Shown piece by piece: positions 56,758 to 64,000 of a stretch of 64,000 nt of DNA; the first letter of the stretch is position 1, and each line of letters starts with the position of its first letter. The stretch comes from Cyanophora paradoxa (lineage: Eukaryota > Glaucocystophyceae > Cyanophorales > Cyanophoraceae). The DNA lies in NCBI GenBank assembly GCA_004431415.1, contig QPMI01000563.1:1-64000 (forward strand), in the 5' to 3' direction. The notes under the pieces were generated by a model that was not told where the DNA came from, did no database searches, and saw only the letters and a program-made list of their open reading frames with translations. Made by a program: the position numbers and the translations under genes.

Positions 56758-58973
56758 CTACCGGTAGGGGCCCACGGAGGGCGGCGCGCTGGCCTGCAGG
56801 GACGGGGGAAGGGCGTACTGCGGGGGGTAGGATGGGGAGGGGGAGCGGGGGTACGCGGGCGGAAGGGAGGAGGAGAGAGGCTGGGCAGCGGTGGGGATCG
56901 GGGCCGGCGCGGCAGAGGGGGCGGCGCCGGGGGGCGGGGAGGGCACGGGAGGCCTGAACCAGTGCCGTCCGGTGCCTCGGAGACCCTCGGGGGGCGGGGC
57001 GGGAGGCGCGGAGAACTGGGACGGGCCGAGGCGCGCGGCCGCATAGTCGGCCGCGGAGCCGGCGGACGGCTGGCGCGGGTTGAAGGGGCACTCGGAGTTG
57101 ACGACCTGGGGCGGGGTCGGGGGCGGCGGGGGCGACGCGGAGGGGTGCGCGCACGTCGGGCCCGATCTTGGCGCCGCAGAAGCCGCAGGCGAGGCTCGAG
57201 ACGGGCAGGGCGGACTCCAGCCGCCCCAGGAGCTTCGCGAAGCGCCTGGAGGGGCGGCGAAGGGGGCGCGGGGGGTGAATCCTCGGCGGGGGACGAGGCG
57301 GGGGGGCGGGGCAGGGCGCACCCGTCCTGCTCGTCGATGTACTTGCGCAGCTGCTCGACCTCCGACGCGTGCGCGTCCTTCAGGTGCCGCAGCTCGTCCC
57401 TGCCCGGCCCCGCCTCGTCGGCCGGGCAGCGGCGGCGCAGCGGCGCGAGGCGCGCACGCGAGCGAGTCGATCATGGCGTCCTTGGCCGCGATGGGCCCCT
57501 CCAGGCCCTCCCCGCTGCGCGCCGGCGAGGTCAGAGCCGGCGGCCCGCGAGAGGGGGAGGGGGGAGACAGGGGGTACCGGGAAGCGAGCTCGTTGCGGCG
57601 GCGGTTCTCGCGGGGCAGGTCGTCGGGGACGACGTCGATGGCGGTGCGGTGCGGCTTCGCGGCCAGCCGCTCGCACGCCTCCACCAGCTCCCGGAACCTG
57701 CCGCGCCCCGCCTCGCTCGCCCCGCCCCGCTCGCCCCGCCCCGCTCGCGCGGAGCCGCGCGGGGGCGGCGCCGGCGCGCACCGGAGGAGGAGCTCGGCCT
57801 GGGCGCCGGCGCCCGAGGCCGGCTGGGAGATGCCGGGGAGGGGCGGCCCGGGAGAGCTCCCGTGGGCGTAGATGGGGAGGGCGCGGGTCCAGCCCGGGGC
57901 GCCCCCGCCCGACCAGCCGCCGCCGCCGCCGGCGGCGATGTGGCGCTCGATGGCGTCGATGGCGTCGCAGTCCATGCGGAGGACCTCGAGGTCCGCCTGG
58001 AGCCGCGCCGTCTTCGCCCCCGCCGCCGAGGCCAGCCGCCCCAGCATCCCCTCCACGTCGTACCGCGTCTCCCGCTCGATCGCCGCCTGCGCCTCCCGCA
58101 CCTGCCCGATCCGCTCCTCCAGCCGGTGCATCTGCCGCCGCCGCGCCTCGTCAGCCAGCCGCGCCGGCAGAGCTGCCGAGCAGCCCGGCGCGCCTGGAGG
58201 ATGAGGTCGTCCCGCTTCCGGCGGAGCCGCCCGTCCACGTGCGTCCTCAGGACGCCCACCTTGTGGTGGTACGCTTCGCTCAACCCCTGGACGAGGTGGC
58301 TCTGCGCGCGGGCGGCCGCCGTCGTTGGCGCCAGCGGCGGCGTGGGCGATCCAGGCGGCCGCACCTGCCCCGCGTGCGGACCGCGCACACGGCACTCGGA
58401 GCACACGACCGCCTCGCACGTGTCGCAGAAGAACCGGAGCGGCTGCCCGTGCTGCGGGCATCTCCTCCGGTGGACGGGGAGGTCGGTTGGCGGCACCCTG
58501 CGCGGATGAGGTGTGTTGGATTGTGCAATACGACAGGCTCGCGATCCGTGCGCACCGGTTGTGCAGCCGGAACCCTGCCGCTGCGTGGATCGCGTTGTTG
58601 CAGTTCAAGCACAGCAGCAGGTCGCAGTCCGTGCAAAGCGCGGACGAGTACGCCGTAATGCCGGCCCTCTGACAGCTCTCGCACGGATCTGAGAAGGGCG
58701 AGCGCTCAGCGTGGGCCAGGTCATGCGCGGCGGGCCGTCCGCCGCATCCGCACCCGACGAGACGGCGAAGTTGACCGCCGGGCCCGCGGGCACGGCGCTG
58801 GGGCCAGCAGCTGGTGCGGCTTCTGCTGCGGGGGCGGCCTCCGCATCCTTCGACTTGCTGCTCTTGCTGGAGCTCTTCTTCTCCTTGTCCTTGCTGCTCG
58901 ACTTCTCCTTGCTGCTAGACTTCTCCTTCTTCTCTTTGTCCTTGCTACTCGACTTCTTCTCCTTCTCCGGCAT
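56758..58973 (-). CDS. double B-box zinc-finger, coiled-coil (TRIM-like) protein
   Basis: Starts MPEKEKKSSSKDKEKKEKSS at 58973: about 65 residues of Lys/Ser repeats, then Ala/Pro. A short intron (donor GTGCGG, acceptor TTCTCAG near 58692) joins AVNFAVSS to DPCESCQRAGITAYSSALC. B-box 1 continues CTDCDLLLCLNCNNAIHAAA; B-box 2 is RRCPQHGQPLRFFCDTCEAV with VCSECRVRGPHAG. A coiled coil follows (YHHKVGVLRTHVDGRLRRKR, MHRLEERIGQVREAQAAIER, GMLGRLASAAGAKTARLQAD), then helical exons. Near the end CGFCGAKIGPDVR may bind another metal, followed by a Pro-rich tail ending PPSVGPYR. B-box proteins are scaffolds or ubiquitin ligases; no RING is visible upstream, so ligase activity is not supported. Head to head with the SAXO-like gene, 161 bp between starts. 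Confidence 0.78.
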
Positions 58974-59134
58974 CGCCGCGTCGGCTAGCCTCCACTTTTC
59001 GAACGAGAGGGGGAGAAGCGCAGCGGGGTACAGTAGCCAAAGCAAGCTAAACTCGACCCAACAAAAACCAGCTTCCCTGCGGCCCAGCCAGCGCACCAGC
59101 TCACCAGCGCACCGGCAACGCACGTTTAGGCAGC
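58974..59134. promoter_or_regulatory. 161-bp divergent promoter region
   Basis: Separates the ATG of the B-box gene (minus) from the ATG of the SAXO-like gene (plus), so both must start transcription within or next to it. It contains GCCCAGCCAGCGCACCAGCT and CACCAGCGCACCGG, a repeated CACCAGC word. No canonical TATA box. Confidence 0.5.
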
Positions 59135-60308
59135 ATGTCATCAACGAGGGGCACAACCCCGCCTGGCTGGCAATGCATTTGCAAAATCTGCACTTGCGGA
59201 AAGCATCGATGCCCCATGCACCCGGAAGCACGGAGCTACGATCCCGAACTACTCCGGTCTATGTATAGGCACGCAGAGCCCACACCGCCCGCCGCGCCTG
59301 GCTGCCTCACAGCTAACCCTGCTCCGTGCTCGCCCGCGCCTTTTCGTACCGCAGGAATGACTACCTGAAGCACCCGATAGGTACGTGGCCGCTTTGGCCT
59401 CGGCTGGCTTCCCTTCAGTCTGTGCTAGCCCGCCGACGCCGCCGGCGCGCAGCTTGCAAGGCAGAGAAGGTTCAGGATCAGTGGAAGCCGAGCCAGACGC
59501 GATTCGAGGGCGAGTCGACGCACCAGCATGACTTCCAGCCGTGGGCGGTCGAGCGGCAGGGGCCCAGCAGGAGAGACGGTGGCCAGCTGCCGGCCAACAG
59601 GCCCTTCGAGGTGCGGCCTGCCGCGCGCCTTGCTGCACGCCGTGCGGGGGCCGAGGCGGGGCGGGGCGGGGCAGGGGAAGTCGACGTACGGGAGCGACTT
59701 CACGAAGAAGGCGGTGCAGCCGCACCAGCTGAAGAAGGGGGGGGAGTACAAGCCGAGCAACGCGCCCTTCTACGGCGACACGACGCACAACAGCGACTTC
59801 AAGTGGTGGGAGACGGGCCCGCGCGCCACCGTCGAGCGCAAGGCCCAGCTCCTCCCCAAGGTCCCCTTCCAGGGCAACACCGTGCGCGCGCCCCCCGCCC
59901 CACCCCCTTTCTCCTCCCCTGCCTCGCCCCCGACGCTGTCCCCCCTGCAGACCTACCAGAACGACTTCACCGGCAAGCGCGTGCCCCCCGCGAAGCCCGT
60001 GCGCCACGAGCAGCCGTACCGCTCCGGCGCCCCGGGGTACTACGACACCGTGCGTTCCTGCCCTCTGCCCCCCCCCCTCGCCGGGCGCGCGGGGCCTGAG
60101 AGGGCTCGGGGGCAGACGTACGGCAACGACTTCGACGCGAAGCCGCTGGACACCTGCCCCGTGCCCGGTGCGCGACGGTCCCTCCCCTGGCGCCCTCTCC
60201 CCGGGCTCGGGCCCCTCACCGCCGCCCTCAGGCCTGCCACCCAAGCCGGCCTCCCCGAACGCCCACATCTACTACAGGAAGACGGGGCCCCGCAGCTACA
60301 TCCCCTAG
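59135..60308 (+). CDS. stabilizer of axonemal microtubules (SAXO/FAM154)-like protein
   Basis: Starts MSSTRGTTPPGW, then the SAXO N-terminal Cys signature CICKICTCGKHRCPMHP. Exon 1 (59135-59268) appears to end at a GC donor and joins to RNDYLKHPI (59355-59380). Later exons carry the repeated microtubule-binding-type modules: FEGESTHQHDFQPW, STYGSDFTKKAVQP, FYGDTTHNSDFKWWE, TYQNDFTGKRVPPAKPV, TYGNDFDAKPL. The end is HIYYRKTGPRSYIP. SAXO proteins sit as microtubule inner or associated proteins in cilia, flagella and basal bodies and protect microtubules from depolymerisation. The presence of this gene implies a flagellated life stage. Length about 270 residues, shorter than human SAXO1, with fewer repeats. 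Seven or so introns. Confidence 0.85.
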
Positions 60309-61167
60309 GCGTCGCCCCGCCCGCTCCCACGGCTCCTGTATGTATCAAGCCAGCGCTTTTTTCTGCAGCCGCATCGGACAGCGCCGAGGGTGCACCGATG
60401 GCGGGGCTTACTGCTGCTCGCTTCACAAGAGCGCATGCGCTGCACGTTGCCCTCGGATCCCCCCGAAAGCGCCCGGGTCGCGATCGTTTGCCAGCTCGAG
60501 CGCCAGTCGAGCCTCCAAATCTCGATCTAGATCTGTATTTACGCTCGCAAATTACCAAGTTATTAATATTGTTTTAAGAGATCATCGCGCGCATTCGAAG
60601 TCAGAAACATACATATCAGTATGTACACTTTTCCGAAAGTCCAGATGATATCGATCGATATCATGATAACCTAGGCCTAGCACACAACGAAGTGCCGCGG
60701 TGCGCATACGTAAAGAGAAACGACACAACACGGACATGTACATGTACAGATATATACAACAGCTAGCTATAGGCTGATACAACTTGGCAAAGTGTACAAC
60801 AGTCAATCGCCGGCGCGACATACATGTACACCGCCTGGCCGCCGGGCGCCGGCAGCTATAACAGACGGAAAAAGTACAATCATATGCATAATCGTGGCCG
60901 GCCGCGGAGCCTCGGAGCTCATGCTAGCACGGGGAGAGGAGCGACGAGCGGGGCGCGCTGAGGCGAGGCCGCGCGGCCATCCCGGGCTCCGAAGGCGCGC
61001 TGCAAGGCCAGCAGATCTGCGAGGAACGTGCGCGAGTCAGGAGACAGGGGACGTGCGGGGGTGCCTGCCAGCTTGCGACTGGCTCTCACCTCTCACGGCC
61101 TGCGGGCCCGCGCCGGTGTCGACGCGGAGCTCGCGCACGACGTCCCGGAGCCCTGCGCGGAAATCCA
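60309..61167. other. intergenic DNA between convergent genes, no gene seen
   Basis: AT-rich relative to genes, with GATATCGATCGATATC palindromes (60650-60665), CATGTACATGTAC and CTAGCTATAGGC. The part near 60930-61167 rises in GC and could include a 3' exon of the F-box gene (an open frame continues on the minus strand to 61086 in another phase). Confidence 0.5.
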
Positions 61168-62249
61168 TCAGAGGCGCAGGAGGGCGTCGACACGGGAGGG
61201 GCGGGCACCGGCGAGCCAGGAGAGGGCCTTCGGGGGCAGCCGGCAGTCTGACACGGCGAGGCTGGAGCGGCGCAGGGGCGGCTCAGGGCGAGTCGACACG
61301 GACCGGGGCCGCGCGCACGGGCAGAGGCCCGGGAGGGGCACGCGGGGCGGGCTGTCGGGGAGGGAGCAGGCGCGGAGCTCGAGGGCGGAGGGCCGGAGGG
61401 CGGCGGCCGCCTCCAGGCAGGCGGCGTCCCGAAGGTCGCCCCGCTCGAGCCGCAGCCGCCGGCAGCGGAAGCCGGCGGCGGCGAGCGCGGCGAGGCCCCG
61501 CCGGAGACCGCTCGCGTCGGCCCCGCGCGCGTCGAGGCAGAGCTCGGCGACGAAGAGGGGGGCTGGCCCAGGCCCGGCGCGGCCGTGGCGGGGCCGGCGC
61601 CAACCGCGAGGCGGACGGAGGCGCCGACATAGCGCAGCTCGCGCAGCCTCTCGGCGCCCGCGAGGGCGAGCGGCAGGCGGCCCAGGGCGCCGTCGGGGCG
61701 GCGCACGTTGAGCTCGCGGAGCCGCGGGTGCCGGCGCGCGGTGAGGAGCAGCTGCAGGCACGCGGCGGCCGCGGGGTCGAGCGGGTTGCCGAGCACGACG
61801 TCCAGCGCCACCAGCGCGGGCGGGAGCGCCGCGACGAGCTCGCAGAGGGCAGCCGCGCCTGTCCGCCCGCCGGCGCCCGCCGCGAAGCGGAGGCGCACGC
61901 TCCGGGCCGCCGATCGCGAAGCGGACCGCAGGAGCGCTGCCGCTTGCGACGGCGCAGAGGCATGCGCAGCTCCGATCCTGCGGCGCGGTCGGGGACGCCG
62001 GGGGACGGCGGGGGGCGGCAAGGAAGCGCTGGCGCGCGCGCACTGGAGGTCAAGCGCGTCGGCTGCGCCTGCGGCTGCGGCTGCGGCCGCGTGCCACGCG
62101 CGCGAGACGAGGGATGCGTAGGAGCGGCCCTCGAAGCTCAGGAAAGAGAGGATGTGGGCGACGACGTCCAGCGGCAGCTCACCGGCCGCATGCGCCGCCG
62201 CGCTCGACTCCGCCGCCGCCTCCAGGCAATGCTCGGGACTGCCCTCCAT
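61168..62249 (-). CDS. F-box protein with leucine-rich repeats
   Basis: Starts MEGSPEHCLEAAAESS. An F-box follows at residues 20-65: GELPLDVVAHILSFLSFEGR then YASLVSRAWHAAAAAA. After an Ala/Arg-rich linker come degenerate leucine-rich repeats: ALPPALVALDVVLGNPLDPA, ACLQLLLTARRHPRLRELNV, RLPLALAGAERLRELRYVGA, LFVAELCLDARGADASGLRR, GFRCRRLRLERGDLRDAACL and SALELRACSLPDSP. One intron near 61580-61622 is needed to keep frame. The end used here is LSWLAGARPSRVDALLRL at 61168. Such proteins are substrate-recognition subunits of SCF (Skp1-cullin) ubiquitin ligases; the target is unknown. Divergent with the nitrate transporter, 630 bp between starts. Confidence 0.78.
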
Positions 62250-62879
62250 CTTGTGTGCGGAATGAGCTCTCGACCGCCGTCCGCTGCTTCTTCCGCGCTC
62301 CCGTTGCGGCTCTGCGGCGCGCGCGTGCGTCGCAGCTGCAGCTGGTGCTGAAGCTGCAGCTGTGAAAGCACGCAGGACCAGGACCCGTTTGCAGTCCTGG
62401 TAGATCTAGTTGAAATGTGCTCCATCATGGCAGCCGACACGGCCTGGCGGCCCAAGTTTAGCGGCGCAGGGGAATTCTCGTGACCGCCCCCTCCCCCCCC
62501 TCCTCCGCCACGCCCCCTCCCCCCCCTCCTCCGCCACGCCCCCCCCCCCCCCCCCCCCCAAGCCAGCCTCGGCCTGCTCGGCCTCGAGCAGCTTCAGCCA
62601 GCTGCAGTCTGCAGCTTCCTCAGCTGAGGTATTCTCTATCTAGATCGAACCCGCCACTCCGGAGGGATCGCGCGACCCTCCCGCCAGTTGATCATAAAGG
62701 TCCGTTGCAAGCGAACACGGCCGGCCCGTAGCCCGCAGCAGCGCCGCAGCAATAACGCTTCGTCGCGGGTGTTTCAGCCGTCGGGAACGCCCCGATATCG
62801 CTGCAGCTCTCTTTGACCTCGCCCGGCCACACCGACCGCGGGCGTTAACGTTAGCTGTCGCCGCGGCGCCAGGCGGAGG
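62250..62879. promoter_or_regulatory. divergent intergenic region with C-rich repeat
   Basis: Lies between the F-box start (minus) and the NRT2 start (plus). It contains CCCCTCCTCCGCCACGCC repeated twice (about 62498-62540), a C run at 62540-62559, and CAGCTGCAG words. Promoters for both genes must lie here; no defined element recognised. Confidence 0.45.
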
Positions 62880-64000
62880 ATGGGCTGCGAGGAGTGCGGC
62901 GCGCGCGGCGCGTGCGGGGACCGCGAGTCCTGCGTCCGCACGCCGTGCCTGCAGCTGGAGCCGCTGGACCTGACGCTGGAGCCTGGACCTGACGCGGACA
63001 GGAAGGCCGCGCGCGAGCCGGAGCGGAAGCTGCGGCTGCTGGATTTCAAATCGCCCGGGACCCGCGTCTTCTATCTCGAAGCGCTCGTGCGCCATCGCAT
63101 TTCAAATTTGATCTCGCCCGGATTCAAATTCGCGCCCGAGCTCACGTGCGAATTCAATCAACAGGCCTTCTACGCGGCCTATTTCGCGTGGTTCTCGACG
63201 CCTCCACTGATCAGCGCCATCAAGGAGGATCTTCGTTCGTCCCCGCACCCGTACCCCCGTCTCCCACTCGAGCTTAGCGCACCCCGTCCCGGCAGACCTG
63301 TCCGAGCGCCAGATCCAGCTCAGCCACGCCGTCTGCATTGGCGGCGCCGCGTACGTTCTTAAACCTGTACCCCGGGCCCGCGACGTTGAATGTACCCCCG
63401 CCCAGCTTCGCGCGCCTCGCGATCGGCCAGACGTGCGATCGCTACGGGCCGCGCCTCTCCCACGGTGCCTTTGCGTGCGCATCGCACCCCCCCTGCCCGG
63501 CCGATGCGGCACCAGGCGTGCTGCTGGTCGCCTCCGTCCTCTGCTTCGTGCTGCTCGGCTGCTCCGCCTCCCCCGCCGCCTTCATCCTCGCCCGCCTCCT
63601 CCTCTCCGCCCTCGGGGTGCCCCTCGTCCCCCCCTCCCCCCGCCTCCCCCGCCTGATCATGATTCTCGTCTTTTAATTCACGTACCCTCGGCAGGCATCC
63701 CCCGTTGCGATCCGGGTGCACGGGACCGTCATGTTCGACGCGGCCATCCAGGGGTGCGCGAGCGCCGCTCGCTTCTCGACCTCGGCCCACTGTGCCCGTG
63801 CCCCGCAGCACGGTCTGCTGCTCCATGATCGGGTTCGGCGACGCCGGCGCCGGTGTCGCCCAGGTGCCCCCGCCCCTCCCCCCACACCCGGACCGCGACG
63901 TCGCCGTACGCCGCGCGATGCGGGCGGGGCGCAGCTGGCGATGCCGCTGGTGCGGCGGGCGTTCCTCTCGCTGGGCTCCCCCGAGGGCCTCGCCTGGCGC
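62880..64000 (+). CDS. NRT2/NNP-type nitrate transporter, 5' part (runs off window)
   Basis: Starts MGCEECGARGACGDRESC. The Cys-rich head and linker lead to NQQAFYAAYFAWFSTPPLIS, the first membrane helix of the nitrate-nitrite porter family of the major facilitator superfamily. Spliced exons then give DLSERQIQLSHAVCIGGAA, FARLAIGQTCDRYGPRLS (the MFS loop 2-3 motif R-x-x-x-G-x-x-C-D-x-x-G-P-R), VLLVASVLCFVLLGC, AAFILARLLLSALG, VRVHGTVMFDAA-like text (IRVHGTVMFDAAIQ), SMIGFGDAGAGVAQ and LAMPLVRRAFLSLGSPEGLA. These correspond to helices 1-6 and the GWGNxGGG-type signature, here GFGDAGAG. The function is proton-coupled high-affinity uptake of nitrate (or nitrite) at the plasma membrane. The Asp/Ala form of the signature is unusual. 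The rest lies beyond 64000. Confidence 0.85.

Noticed and set aside
56758-58973. TRIM E3 ubiquitin ligase
   Set aside because: Two B-boxes and a coiled coil are present, but no RING finger is visible in the upstream exon.

Overview
This is nuclear DNA from a GC-rich, intron-dense unicellular eukaryote. Coding stretches are very rich in Ala, Pro, Arg and Gly. Genes are cut by many short introns (about 35-150 nt), most starting GTGCG and ending CGCAG or GGCAG, often with a C-only tract; a minority look like GC-AG introns. Gene content points to a flagellated alga: an RWP-RK regulator, an NRT2-type nitrate transporter, a SAXO-like axonemal protein, a soluble-adenylyl-cyclase-like protein and an ubinuclein homologue. 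I favour a haptophyte- or pelagophyte-like alga, but the sequence alone does not settle the lineage. No prokaryotic genes, operons, rRNA or CRISPR were seen, and no tRNA was recognised by eye.

Layout. 0.5-1.3 kb: fragment of an unrecognised gene. 1.3-6.7 kb: gene-poor DNA with a 685-bp TIR element and strongly self-complementary GC-rich blocks. 6.75-8.7 kb: RWP-RK gene. 10.65-14.28 kb (-) and 28.2-31.63 kb (+): two copies of one unrecognised helical-repeat gene, forming arms of a large inverted duplication. 14.9-19.2 kb: another unrecognised helical-repeat gene. 20,294-27,899: a 7.6-kb element with 109/110-bp terminal inverted repeats, TGA on both sides and two convergent unrecognised genes; this is the best candidate for something undescribed. 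32.8-37.0 kb (-): unrecognised coiled-coil-rich gene. 37.2-41.0 kb: ubinuclein/HPC2. 41.9-51.2 kb: sAC-like cyclase with STAND/AAA ATPase and helical C-terminus. 52.0-53.2 kb: 2H phosphoesterase. 53.6-55.6 kb (-): OB-like + CCCH finger + methyltransferase. 55.8-56.7 kb: DUF2237. 56.8-59.0 kb (-): B-box protein. 59.1-60.3 kb: SAXO-like. 61.2-62.2 kb (-): F-box/LRR. 62.9-64 kb: NRT2, running off the window.

The right half is compact, with several head-to-head pairs sharing intergenic gaps of about 160-630 bp. The two copies of the inverted duplication differ by a clean 60-nt intron present in one and absent in the other. Several apparent frameshifts (29.5-30.3 kb, 40,681, about 26,920) each look like one missing base in a C run of the + strand, so they are better read as consensus undercalls than as gene death. 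Exon boundaries given here were read by eye from frame, splice dinucleotides and protein motifs; no transcript data were available.
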